Part shown: positions 51,564-61,094 of the stretch, piece after piece
Position numbering within the stretch: position 1 is the first letter of the stretch
Layout of the letters: each line of letters starts with the position of its first letter
NCBI RefSeq assembly: GCF_024703895.1
Contig: NZ_CP087968.1
Coordinates: 806,001 to 870,000, forward strand
DNA: 64,000 bases
Reading direction: 5' to 3'
DNA from: Nocardioides sp. B-3
Lineage (GTDB): Bacteria; Actinomycetota; Actinomycetes; Propionibacteriales; Nocardioidaceae
Program-made: the position numbers and the translations under genes
Notes under the pieces: generated by a model
Told to the model about the DNA's origin: nothing
What the model saw: the letters and a program-made list of their open reading frames with translations, nothing else
Database searches by the model: none

Positions 51564-52424
51564 TCAATCGCCTGCCTTGCCGCCGGGCGCGGCGGCCGGG
51601 GCCTGCACTGCAGCCACGCCCTGCGGACCAACGGCGACTGCGGGACGAACCGCCCAACTTCCGTAGACATACACGTTGCCCGCAGCTGTCGTCGTCACCG
51701 TGACACCCGCGCCGAACGGAGATGCCGGGTTGTAGCTGCCAGTCGCGTTGATCGTGCGCCTCTGGTTTGCCAGATTGCTCTGGGCCTCGAAGACGCACAG
51801 GTGACCGGGCGAGGCGTTCGGCGCGCTGACGGTGCCTGAGCAACCTGCTGGGGGGATTGCTCCGTCATTGATGTAATGCGTAATGGGGGCCGCCGACAGC
51901 GTCCAGCCGAACGACAGGTTGTCGGCGAGCTCGGCACCTGCACCATTCGAGTAGCCGATGATGTCGTAGGTTCCGCGGATCAGGCTGGGAACGGGTGCAT
52001 ACTTCGCGTCGCTCTCGGCCTTGCTGTACGACGAGCCGGCTGCTGCATAGCTGCCGGCGGGCTGGTACTTCGCGTCCCCCTCGGCCTTGGTGTACGACGA
52101 CCCGGCCGCGGCGTACTTCGCGTCCGCCTGCGCCTTCGTGTAGTAGCCGCCCAGCGCCGCGTCCGACTGCGCCTTCGTGTAGTAGTTGGCGAAGGCGGCG
52201 CCGACCTCCGCCTTGGTGGAGTACTTCGCGTCGGAGGTGGACTTCGTGTAGTAGCGCTTGTCCGCCAACGGCTGGAGCTTCTTCTTCCAGATCTTCTTCC
52301 AGTTGGTGGCCGCGGCCTGCGAGACCTCCGCGCCCGCAGGGCTCACCGCCGTGAGCCCGCCGCCGATCAGTACGCCGGCAACGATCGCAGCAAGCGCGCG
52401 CTTGCTCATTCCTCGAGACTTCAT
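51564..52424 (-). CDS. Secreted protein with YTKA-DAKY repeats
   Basis: An intact 286-residue protein. It has a signal peptide (KRALAAIVAGVLIGGGLTAV, cleavage near AGAEV), then about seven imperfect repeats of the type YYTKAxSDAKYAA between residues 60 and 145, and a C-terminal beta-rich domain with one cysteine pair (PPAGCSGTV and PGHLCVFEA) and a Pro/Ala-rich tail. Such DAKY repeats occur in actinobacterial surface proteins and trimeric fibres. No enzymatic function is proposed. Confidence 0.75.
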   Translation of the reverse strand: MKSRGMSKRALAAIVAGVLIGGGLTAVSPAGAEVSQAAATNWKKIWKKKLQPLADKRYYTKSTSDAKYSTKAEVGAAFANYYTKAQSDAALGGYYTKAQADAKYAAAGSSYTKAEGDAKYQPAGSYAAAGSSYSKAESDAKYAPVPSLIRGTYDIIGYSNGAGAELADNLSFGWTLSAAPITHYINDGAIPPAGCSGTVSAPNASPGHLCVFEAQSNLANQRRTINATGSYNPASPFGAGVTVTTTAAGNVYVYGSWAVRPAVAVGPQGVAAVQAPAAAPGGKAGD

Positions 52425-52538
52425 GATGGGTCCTCTCAGTGGGAATTTCCCTCTCCGAGAGCCCAAACTGGCGCTCGCCCTCACTGCTCAGGATCGATCC
52501 GGATCTGATACCCCCCAATTTTGAGGCAGTTTTTGCCC

Positions 52539-52898
52539 TCAGACCAATGCGGCCGCGATCTCGACGACGGCGGCGGAGCCTTCGGCCACGCGCATGACGA
52601 GATCGAAGGCCTCGTCCCGGCTCAGGGTGAAGGCGCGTCCGTTGGCGCGCAGGAAGACCACCGTCGCCAGCAGCGCGAGCCGCTTGTTGCCGTCGACCAA
52701 TGCGTGATTGCGGCAGATCGAGTGCATCAGCGCGGCCGCCTTGAGTTCCAAGGTCGGATAGGCGTCCTCCCCGAAGGCTGAGGACCGTGCGCGTGCCACC
52801 GCCGAGTCGAGCAGACCGGGATCCCGGACGGGACCGACGTTCAACAGGCGGGTGAGGACGAGCAGGTCTTCGAGGTCGAGGAACTCGATCTCGTTCAC
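52539..52898 (-). CDS. Doc/Fic-type toxin (death-on-curing family)
   Basis: An intact 119-residue protein. The Doc signature is HSICRNHALVDGNKRLALLA (HxFxDGNKR with alanine for phenylalanine), plus LLDSAVARARSSAFGEDAYP. Doc phosphorylates EF-Tu and stops translation. GTG 52898 overlaps the antitoxin stop, typical of a toxin-antitoxin operon. Confidence 0.85.
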   Translation of the reverse strand: MNEIEFLDLEDLLVLTRLLNVGPVRDPGLLDSAVARARSSAFGEDAYPTLELKAAALMHSICRNHALVDGNKRLALLATVVFLRANGRAFTLSRDEAFDLVMRVAEGSAAVVEIAAALV

Positions 52899-53096
52899 AC
52901 GGTGCCCAAACGGTCGAGGGCCTCACGGTAGTCACTCATCGCCTGCGTCGCGATCGCGTCAATGCGCTCTCGGTGGGTGAGCGTGTCCCCGGCGAGCGAG
53001 CACCGCTCGCCGTACGACCTCTTGCTTCGAGACGCCCTCGATCTGGGCGAGCTCGGTCAGTGCCCGGTCCAGCTCGGCGTCGGTGCGCAGTGTCAT
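52895..53096 (-). CDS. Antitoxin (ribbon-helix-helix type) of the Doc pair
   Basis: About 67 residues. The N-terminus MTLRTDAELDRALTELAQIE and GVSKQEVVRRAVL is a ribbon-helix-helix DNA-binding domain. After a frameshift near 52995 the tail RERIDAIATQAMSDYREALD would be the toxin-neutralising part. I choose ATG 53096 because GGAGG lies 7 nt upstream; ATG 53102 is too close to it. It overlaps the toxin start. Confidence 0.75.
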
Positions 53097-53110
53097 CGCC
53101 ATTCCTCCAT

Positions 53111-53127
53111 GGTATCGATCTGATACC
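53111..53127. promoter_or_regulatory. Palindromic operator upstream of Doc toxin-antitoxin
   Basis: GGTATCGATCTGATACC has perfect 6-bp arms around a 5-nt spacer, 15 bp before the antitoxin ATG. It is the likely autoregulatory site of the ribbon-helix-helix antitoxin. Confidence 0.6.
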
Positions 53128-53192
53128 AACGACGGTAGGCGTGAGCACCGACAGCGACGCGCCCCCCTTGCGCGACCCCGGAGAATGGAGCC

Positions 53193-53837
53193 ATGTTCGG
53201 ATTCGGCAAGCCCTCGACCCTCCCGTCCGCCGACGAAGCGCTGCCGGGTCGCGACGCCCAGCCGTGGACCCTCGGCGAGCACGTGGTCCTCAAGACCCCC
53301 GTCGTGAGCCTCGACGTCCCCGCCGGCCACGAGGTCGCAATCTTCGGCCTCGGCTGCTTCTGGGGTGCGGAGGAGATCTTCTGGCAGGTGCCCGGCGTCT
53401 GGTCGACGTCGGTGGGCTACGCCGGCGGACACACCAGCCATCCGACGTACGACGAGGTCTGCTCGGGACGCACCGGCCACACCGAGGCCGTGCGCATCGT
53501 CTTCGACCCGGCCGTCACGAGCTTCGCCGACCCGGTGAAGAAGTTCTTCGAGATCCACGACCCGACCCAAGGCATGCGGCAGGGCAACGACGTCGGCACG
53601 CAGTACCGCTCCGCGATCTACTTCACCTCGCCCGAGCAGGAGCAGACCGCGCGCGACCTGACCAAGGTGTACGGCGACGAGCTGGCCCGGCGCCGGCTCG
53701 GCGACATCACCACGGAGATCCGCCCGGCGAGCGAGACGCCCTACTTCTACGCCGAGGACGCGCACCAGCAGTACCTCGCGAAGAACCCGATGGGCTACCG
53801 CTGCCACGCCAACACTGGGGTCAGGTTCCCCGCCTGA
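53193..53837 (+). CDS. msrA: Peptide methionine sulfoxide reductase A
   Basis: An intact 214-residue MsrA. The catalytic cysteine lies in FGLGCFWGAEEIFW near residue 54; VGYAGGHTSHPTYDEVCSGR, EIHDPTQGMRQGNDVGTQYR and GYRCHANTGVRFPA are typical. It repairs methionine-S-sulfoxide. It is divergent from the toxin-antitoxin operon. Confidence 0.93.
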   Translation: MFGFGKPSTLPSADEALPGRDAQPWTLGEHVVLKTPVVSLDVPAGHEVAIFGLGCFWGAEEIFWQVPGVWSTSVGYAGGHTSHPTYDEVCSGRTGHTEAVRIVFDPAVTSFADPVKKFFEIHDPTQGMRQGNDVGTQYRSAIYFTSPEQEQTARDLTKVYGDELARRRLGDITTEIRPASETPYFYAEDAHQQYLAKNPMGYRCHANTGVRFPA

Positions 53838-53914
53838 GGCTGTCGAATCCGCGGACCGTCATCCGTCATGGTGATGACGCGGGCACCGTGTCCGTCCCCG
53901 GCAGGAGGAGCACC

Positions 53915-54280
53915 ATGACCGAGTACCTCATCTACTTCAACCAGCAGTGGGTCGGCGACCACACCGAGGAGTGGTTCCGTTCACGAGGGCCACTCGCCAT
54001 GGCCGTGGTGGACGACATGGTGGCCGCCGGCGTCTACGTCTTCGCCGGTGGGCTCGACCACGCCAGCCCCACCTACGCCGCCGACGCCACCAGCGGCACC
54101 GTGGTGGTCACCGACGGCCCCTTCGTCGAGACCACCGAGTTCCTCGGCGGCCTCACCGTCATCGACGTCGCGGACGACGAGGCTGCCAAGGCGTGGGCGG
54201 GCAGGATGGCGGAGGCGTGTGGCTGGCCCCGGGAGGTCCGCCAGTTCAAGCCGGTGCCGCGACCTATCGCCGGACTTTGA
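53915..54280 (+). CDS. YCII-related (DGPF) domain protein
   Basis: An intact 121-residue protein with the DGPFVETTEFLGG motif of YCII-related/DGPF proteins and ATSGTVVVTDGPF. These small dimeric proteins often accompany ECF sigma factors; none is visible here. The ATG follows GGAGGAG. It is convergent with the metalloprotease and overlaps it by 17 bp. Confidence 0.85.
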   Translation: MTEYLIYFNQQWVGDHTEEWFRSRGPLAMAVVDDMVAAGVYVFAGGLDHASPTYAADATSGTVVVTDGPFVETTEFLGGLTVIDVADDEAAKAWAGRMAEACGWPREVRQFKPVPRPIAGL

Positions 54281-55809
54281 GCTTCTTCGAGACGCGCGAG
54301 ACCGACTCGTAGCCGTTGCGCCTGCCGGTCACCCGGACCCAGAGCTTCTTGCCACGGTCCTTGCGGCTCACGCGGTAGGTGCGTCCCTTCGCGCCCTTGA
54401 TGGCCTTGCCGTTGCGGAACCACTTGAAGGTGTAGGTCACCTTCCTCTTCGGCTTCCAGTCCCGGACGACGGCACGAAGCGACGCACCGGCGCGGGCGGC
54501 CCCCTTGATCGTCGGTCGGTGGGTCTTCGCGAAGAGCCTCTTCCCGACAGCGCCGGTGGCGGCCGAGGTCGCGGCGACGGACTCGTAGTACGGCGCCCCG
54601 CCCGTCACCGTCACCGTGATGCTGCTGCCGACCTGCGCCTTGCCGAGCACGAACGTGGACCCGGTGGCGCCGGCGATCGGTGCACCGTCGGCGAGCCACT
54701 GGTAGCTGAAGGTGACGTTGCCGGGAGCCCAGCCGGCGGTGCTAGCCGTCAGCCTCTGCCCGCGGTTGGGCTTGCCGGTGATCGTCGGGGCGGCCGAGTA
54801 GATCTGCGACTGGCGGTAGTTCGCGACCGCCGGAGCCTGCTCGGTGATGGCCCGCACGTTGTCGGCGGCCGCACTGCCGGTGGGGGTAGCCCTCGGCGGT
54901 CCGCACGTTGGGGCCCGAGAAGTAGGGCGCGCGGTGCAGGTCACGCCCACGTTGCGACACGCCTCGTAGTAGGCCATCACCGTGACGAACCCGTGCGCGG
55001 GGTCGGTGTAGCCGCGGGCATACGGCTTGCCTTCCGGCAGCGGGGCCGAGGCCGCGCCGGCGTCGTGGTCACCGCTGAAGTTGTGGCCGATCTCGTGCGC
55101 GAAGACGCGGTAGTCGTCGATGCAGTCGGTGTAGAAGAGCACCGTCCACGCGGCGACCTCGGGGTCGTACTCGGGTGTCAGGCCACCGAGGGCGCCGACG
55201 CCACAGCTGGCGCCCAGCGGCACGGAGCCGCTCGCCCACAGGCTGACGAGGTCGGCGTGCGTCTCCTCGCGCACGGCCTGTGCCTCGTCGTAGATGCCGT
55301 CGCCCGGCTTGGAGAGCTGCCTGAGCATGGCGAACAGGTCGGTGCTGGTCGCGCTCGCGACCTGCCGGTCGCCGACGCAGCGCAGCTGGACCCGGATGCC
55401 GGAGTTGGCGAAGGCCGTGTTGGCGTCGGCGATCTGCGCGGCGAACTTGGCGCGGAGCCCGGCGAGGCCGCCGATGTCGGCCTGCGAGACCGGGGCCGCC
55501 GGGTAGACGAACGCCACGTCGACGACGTTGCCGGCGTCGGCCCGGCGGCGGGCGCCGGTGCGGGCGCCGGTCGGGAAGGCATCGGTGCGGAGCGCGTCGG
55601 TGGCGGTCGGAGTGGCGGTGCGGCGGGCCAGCTCCGGGGGCGTCGGCGGCCGGCACGACCGCATCCGAGGTCGGGGTTGCTCGGTCGGTCGGGTCTCCCG
55701 GGCTCGCGAGTGACGACGGGGCCGGGCTCGTGGCTCCGGCGACGAGCGTCGAGATGAGGGCGAGGGCGGCGGTACGGCGTACGGCGCTGCGAATCGTTCG
55801 GCTGGTCAT
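54264..55809 (-). CDS. Secreted zinc metalloprotease with Ig-like C-terminal repeats
   Basis: About 515 residues. A signal peptide (RRTAALALISTLVAGATSPA) is followed by a propeptide-like Ala/Thr-rich region and the metzincin-type site AHEIGHNFSGDHDAG, where HExxH and the third histidine are present but the usual Gly after the second His-x-x is Ser. Two repeats of about 90 residues at the C-terminus (TITGKPNRGQRLTASTAGWA and GAARAGASLRAVVRDWKPKR) are Ig-like. Frameshifts lie near 55635, 54940 and 54890. Likely an extracellular or wall-associated protease. Confidence 0.75.
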
Positions 55810-55902
55810 GGCTCAGCTCCTTCGGGTCTGGGCGGTTGATACCCCGGCACCCTGCTGGCAAACGCCAACCGCCCCGGAAACGTACGCTGTAAGGTTTTTG
55901 CC

Positions 55903-56556
55903 GTGCCGACCAGTGCCAAGCGAGAGCCGTTGACCGGGGACCGCCTGCTCACGGCTGCCGTGTCGATCGCCGACACCGAGGGGGTCGCGGCAGTCACCAT
56001 GCGCCGGGTGTCCGCCGCTGTCGGTGTCGAGGCGATGTCGCTCTACCACCACCTGCCCGGCAAGGAGGCCCTGCTCGACGGGCTCGTGGACACCGTGGTG
56101 ATGGAGGTCGTGTCGCAGATCAGCATCGTGGAGGAGTCCGGGGCGGACCTCGGCTGGCAGGCGACCCTGCGACGCCGCTTCCTCACCGCGCGGACGGTCA
56201 TGCTTTGCCACCCATGGGCGCCCGTGCTGATCGCCACCCGGACCTCGATCCCGCCCAGCGCCTTCGCCATCTACGAAGGCCTGCTCGCGACGTTGATCGA
56301 GGGCGGCTTCTCCTACCACCTCGGGCACCGGGCGCTGCACAGCTTCGGCAGCATGCCGCTGGGGTTCGTCCGGGGGCTCTTCAGCCCGACAGCCGGTGAC
56401 GACGACCCGTCGGAGGAGGACTTCGCAGCCATGGCCGAGGCCCTCCCCCACCTCACTTCGATGATGGCGAGCGAGATCCAGATCCATCAGGGCGACACCC
56501 TCGGCTGGTGCGACAGCCGGGACGAGTTCGAGTTCACGCTCGACCTGTTGCTCTGA
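55903..56556 (+). CDS. TetR-family transcriptional regulator
   Basis: An intact 217-residue regulator. HTH at residues 10-55: DRLLTAAVSIADTEGVAAVT, then VEAMSLYHHLPGKEALLDG. The C-terminal domain matches TetR_C-type proteins (LCHPWAPVLIATRTSIPPSA). GTG start at 55903. It is divergent from the metalloprotease gene, which it may control. Confidence 0.85.
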   Translation: MPTSAKREPLTGDRLLTAAVSIADTEGVAAVTMRRVSAAVGVEAMSLYHHLPGKEALLDGLVDTVVMEVVSQISIVEESGADLGWQATLRRRFLTARTVMLCHPWAPVLIATRTSIPPSAFAIYEGLLATLIEGGFSYHLGHRALHSFGSMPLGFVRGLFSPTAGDDDPSEEDFAAMAEALPHLTSMMASEIQIHQGDTLGWCDSRDEFEFTLDLLL

Positions 56557-56593
56557 CGGCTTCGCCCGCCAGTTGGAGCCCTAGAGTCAGCCC

Positions 56594-57208
56594 ATGGGCC
56601 TGTTCGTCGTCACCACCGCGGTGCGCGACGTTACAGGTCGACGACGTTGTCACGGTGATCGAGGCGTGGTGCTCGGACCACTTCGTCGTCTGCTCGGACG
56701 CCACCGGGAGCGACGTCGAGCACTCGAACCGGATCGACGTCGCCGTCCCGGTCGACGGCTGGACCGTGGTGTCGTTCCCGGGCTACTTCATCCCCTATGA
56801 AGAGATCGCCACCCACCTCTCATCGAAGCTCGACGCGGTCGTCTCCGCCGTCAGCGTCTACGACAGCGACTGCTGGCAGCAGGTGACCGTGGACAGCGGG
56901 CAGGTCGTCGACCGCTATGCCACGGACCCGCGCTACCTCGTGTCCGACCCGGGAGCCGTTGGCCGTCGTGGCGCCCCGCTGGGAGGGCGACCCGCAGGCG
57001 GTCGCGACCCTGCTGGGGTGCGACGCCCGCGACGTGGCACGCCACTACAAGCGCAACCGCCGCAGCCGCACCTTCGACGACTGGGGCTTCGTGGGGCTGT
57101 GGGCCACCGAGGGCATCACCTACCCCGAGCCGTCCGCCACGACCGGCGCGACCCCCGGCGCTCGGCGACGACTGGGCCAGCGTGCTGCACCGGGTCACGC
57201 GGCGCTGA
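56594..57208 (+). CDS. Hypothetical protein, frameshifted
   Basis: About 205 residues if frames near 56635, 56955 and 57160 are joined. I do not recognise a family. The readable core (VVTVIEAWCSDHFVVCSDAT, VAVPVDGWTVVSFPGYFIPY, then RWEGDPQAVATLLGCDARDV) is acidic and soluble, and codon use looks coding. It starts at ATG 56594 and is convergent with the LuxR-type regulator. Confidence 0.6.
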
Positions 57209-57211
57209 GGC

Positions 57212-59959
57212 CTACCCCACCTGCTCGGGAGCCCGCGGTAGGTGGCAGCCAACTCGGTCCTCGATCGGACCCCGCGCTTGCAGGAACACGTTGGCGAGGT
57301 GGCGCTCGACGGTCCTCGGGCTGATGAACAGCGCGGCTCCGATCTCCTTGTTGGACATCCCTTGCGAGGCATGGATCGCGACCCGCGTCTCCCCGGGAGG
57401 TCAAGGGCTCGCTGTCCGTGGAAGGTTGTCGCCGCGCAGTCAGCGCCGGTGGCGGCCAGCTCCTGCTCGGCCACGGCCACCCAATAGGTCAGGTCCATCT
57501 CGACGAACGCTCCGTGTGCCGCGGCCAGGTGCTCCCGGGCGGCGACCCGCCGCCCGGAACGGCGGAGCCGCCCGCCGTACAGCAATCGCGTGCGCGCGGC
57601 CTCGAAGGGCTCCGGGCCCTCAGCATGTGCCGTCATCGCGGCCGCCATCGTCACGGCCGCCGCCTCCTCGTCGACCACCGTCAGCGCCTCGCACCGTCGA
57701 GCGAGCGCGACCCACAGGGCAGGCGACCCGGGCGGGTTGGCCTCGGCCAACCCGGCCGCGAGCGAGCGTGCGTCTTCCGTCCTGCCCGGGCCGAGGTAGG
57801 CCTCCACGAGGAGCGGTGCCACGCCGAGCGGTTCACCACTGGCACCGACGCCGCCGTCGGCGGCGAGCCGCGCCTCGAGGAGGGTCACCACCTCACCGAG
57901 GTCGCCGCGGCACAGCGCGCAGAACGCCGCAGTGATCGCTTGATGGGCCGCATGCGCCGTGGTGCCGGCCCGGTCCGTCAGTTCGCGAGCCCGGGCAAGC
58001 GATCTCCCGGCGTCGTCGTGCAACCCGCGAGCGGCCGACTGCCGGGCCAGCATCTCCACCGCGACCGACGCATCGGCGGCGTAGCCGAGGTGCTCGGCCG
58101 GGTCCGCGGCCTCACCCGCGTCCGCGAAGGCACCCGTGTGATCGCCCAGCCGGGCCCGCCCGGAGGCGAGCAACGCCGGGCAGGGGACGAGGACCCCGAT
58201 CGCCCCGCGTCGACGCACCTCGGTGAGCCGGGCCGCCCCCACTGTCACGACGTGACCCACTTGTCCGGTGAAGGCGGAGGCCGGGGCCATCAGCAGCAGC
58301 GCCTGCGCATCGTGCCGCAGCTCGGGCAGGTCTGCCAGTCGTCGGACCACGTCAAGGCGGGCCATGCCGGCCTCGAAGTCACCCGCCATCACGGAGGCAG
58401 CGCCACCGCAGAACGCGGCCATCAGCTGCTGCTCGGCGTCATCGGGATCGGCAACCTCGTCGATCCGGCGAGCGCAGTCGGCCATCCCTGCCATGTCGTT
58501 GAGACGGAAGCGCGCCAGTGCCAGCTCGGTCAGGTCGCGGACCGGGGCTGATCCGTCGAGGAGGTAGGACGCCTCGTCGTAGTACTCGACGGAGTGCGGC
58601 ACGGATCCGGCGTACTGCTCCAGCATGCCGAGGGTGAAGAGGGCATCGCCGCGGGACCGGTCCCTCACTCCGTCGGCCGGGACCCGGCCGACCAGAGCAC
58701 GGACCCGGACAACGTCGCCTGCCCGGAACGCGTCGTGGGCGGCGAGGGCGAGGCGTTGCCGAGCCAGTGCCGGCTCCGGCGTCAGCTCGGCGGCGCGTTC
58801 GAGCGCCGTCGCAGCAGCGGCGAATCCCAACCGGTCACGGTCGCTGCCGGCGAGGGTCACGAGCTGTCCGGCGAGCATCGAGTCCTTGCCCGTTGCCGAC
58901 TCTGCCCGGTGCCAGAGCCGGGTCCGGTCGCTCTCGGGCAACGCCGCCGCGAGCGCCGCGTGCGCGCTGCGCCGTTCGCCCGGCGTCGCCAGCTCGAGCA
59001 CCGTGCTGCGCAGGAGCGGATGCCTGAACCGGTGGCCCACCCGCTCCTCCACGAGGACGCCGCGCCGACACGCCTCCGCCAACGCCTCACCGGCGTCGAT
59101 ACCGGCGGCGGCCGGGGCCACCACGACGCCGTGCGTGTCCGCGCCCGCCTCCCCGACCAGTGCGAGGTGCAGTACGGCGCTGCGAGCGGCTGGCGAGAGC
59201 TCGTCGACCGTGCTCCCGAAGTGCTCGCGCAGTCGATCTCCGGCGGGCAACGGGTCGGGCAGCTCGGCGGCCCCCAGCCATTGCGCGTCGTCCAACCGCG
59301 CGACCAGCTCGACCGGGGCGAGGGGGTTGCCCTGCGTCGCGGCGACCGGGCTTGCCACCACGGCCGGCGCCGCCTGCGCGGGCAGGATCGTCGCCGCTGC
59401 CGAGGTGGAGAGGCCGGTGACGGGCATCAACGGCAGACCCCGGGTGAGCTCGTCCGGGACGGTGCCCTCACGGGCCGCCAGCAGGAAGGCGACGGCGTCC
59501 GGACCGAGCCGGCGCGCCGCGAACACGATCGCGGCCGCCGACTCCGGGTCCAGCCACTGCAGGTCGTCCACGATCACCAGCACCGGTCCGTGCTCGGCCG
59601 CCGCGGCCGGGAGCGACAGGGTGGCGGCGCCCGGGAGGAACGGCTCGGCGCTCGCCGCGCGGCTCGACCCGGGCCAGTGCCGATCCGAGCGCGGACGCCC
59701 GGTGATCGGCGATGTCGGACACCCGGTCCCGGATCGGGTTGAGCAGGCCGAACAACCCGGCATACGCCACGTGGGACTCGGCCTCGATGCCGCGCGTGCC
59801 GAGATACGTGAAGGAGGTGGCCTGCGCCCTCGCCGCCTCCAGCAGCGTCGTCTTGCCCACTCCCGGTTCACCCACGATGAGCAACGCGCCGCTGCGCCTC
59901 TCGGTCGCCTCGCGCAGCAGGGAATCGATGCGTACCAGCTCGCGCTCGCGGCCGGCCAC
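57212..59959 (-). CDS. Large LuxR-family (LAL/MalT-like) ATPase regulator
   Basis: About 915 residues. N-terminal AAA ATPase: GRERELVRIDSLLREATERR, Walker A IVGEPGVGKTTLL, Walker B VIVDDLQWLDPESA. A long TPR-like helical middle follows, then the LuxR HTH: SQGMSNKEIGAALFISPRTV with ERHLANVF. Frameshifts lie near 59660, 57400 and 57280. The start is uncertain; GTG 59959 precedes the similarity, but upstream codons are open. LAL regulators activate catabolic or antibiotic genes; the target is unknown. It diverges from a small ORF and a VOC gene. Confidence 0.8.
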
Positions 59960-60047
59960 GACCGCAGAAGTGGGGGTTTGCCGGACGCGACACCGGGGCC
60001 GCCGGTGGGAGTTTCGACCGGAGACGTTCCTGCAGAAGGAGGCCGTG

Positions 60048-60203
60048 ATGCGGACATCAACAAGGATCCTAGGGGCCATCGAGCGTGCGCTCACGAGCCC
60101 CAGCTGGGCCTACTCGGCCCGGTACTACCCGGTGTTCGTGCGCCGTTGGCCGTGGCCCACGGCTGCGACCACTCCCACGTCGTCAGAGCGGCCCGATGCC
60201 TGA
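60048..60203 (+). CDS. Small ORF upstream of VOC gene
   Basis: A 51-codon ORF beginning MRTSTRILGAIERALTSPSW behind an excellent ribosome-binding site (AGAAGGAGG, 5 nt before ATG 60048). It overlaps the next gene by 8 bp. The C-terminus is less protein-like. It may be a short leader or a misread gene start. Confidence 0.35.
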   Translation: MRTSTRILGAIERALTSPSWAYSARYYPVFVRRWPWPTAATTPTSSERPDA

Positions 60204-60694
60204 GTTCGCCGGCGTCGACCACGCGAGCCTGTCTGTCACCGACCCGGACCGCAGCGAGCGCTTCTACGCCGACGTGCTCGGGCTGATCCGGCTGGCCGAC
60301 TTCGGCACGGCCAGGGATCCTGCTGCACCGGCCGACGGCGTTCCTGCTGGCGCTCGTCCGCCACGACGCCGGCCACGGCGAGCCGTTCACCGAGCTGCAC
60401 ACGGGGCTGGACCACCTCGGCTTCGGAGTGGACTCCCGCGAGGAGCTCGTGTCATGGGAGCTGCATCTGAAGGCGCTCGGTGTCGAGTACACGCCGATTC
60501 GCGACATGGAGTTCGGGGCGCACCTGAACTTCCGGGACCCGGACCACATCGCCCTCGAGCTCAGCACGTCCAACGAAACCGTCACGGGCTGGTTCGACGA
60601 GCTCCGGGAGCACGAGCTCACGCGCGACGAGATCGACTCGCGCCTTGCGGACTATCTGGTCTCGACGCAGGTCAGCCACGAGGAGCGACCATGA
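60196..60694 (+). CDS. VOC-family (glyoxalase-like) protein
   Basis: About 166 residues with the vicinal-oxygen-chelate fold: GVDHASLSVTDPDRSERFYA, then HTGLDHLGFGVDSREELVSW, RDMEFGAHLNFRDPDHIALE. The metal-type H and E residues of both halves are visible. A frameshift lies near 60315. Reaction unknown. The stop overlaps the next ATG (ATGA). Confidence 0.8.
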
Positions 60695-61088
60695 CCATCC
60701 AGCTCGATCACCAGACCGCCACCGGGACTGGACCCCCGGGTCGGCATCGCGTTCGGTGTCGGGGGGCGCACTTTGCATCCTCGGCGGGATCGGCTACCTG
60801 TCCGTCGTCCTCGTCGAGTCGCAGGACTCGGCTGCCGAGGTGCTGATGTCGTCGCCCCCGGGTACTCGCCTACTGGGCACCGAAGATGGTCCTCTGCCTG
60901 ATCGGGTTCCCGGCGATCGCGATCGCCGGTTGGCGGCAGCGTCAGATCCCGCGTGCCGCGTCGATCGTCCTCGTGGTGGCCGCCGCTGCGTCGTTGATCC
61001 CACAGTTCCCGCCCGGCGCGGTCGCCGCTGGCCCGGGCGTTCGTCATCCTTGCGCGCCGCGGTGGCCGAACCAACCTCTCTGCACTGA
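60691..61088 (+). CDS. Small membrane protein
   Basis: About 130 residues with frames joined near 60740 and 60865: IAFGVGGALCILGGIGYLSV is a helix, later APKMVLCLIGFPAIAIAGWR and AASIVLVVAAAASLIPQFPP. Three or four transmembrane segments are likely. I do not recognise the family. The C-terminus is uncertain because a third frame may apply near 61025. Confidence 0.55.
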
Positions 61089-61094
61089 CCGACG

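Noticed and set aside
51900..52270. Tandem DNA repeats
   Set aside because: These are the coding repeats of the secreted DAKY protein, not an array.
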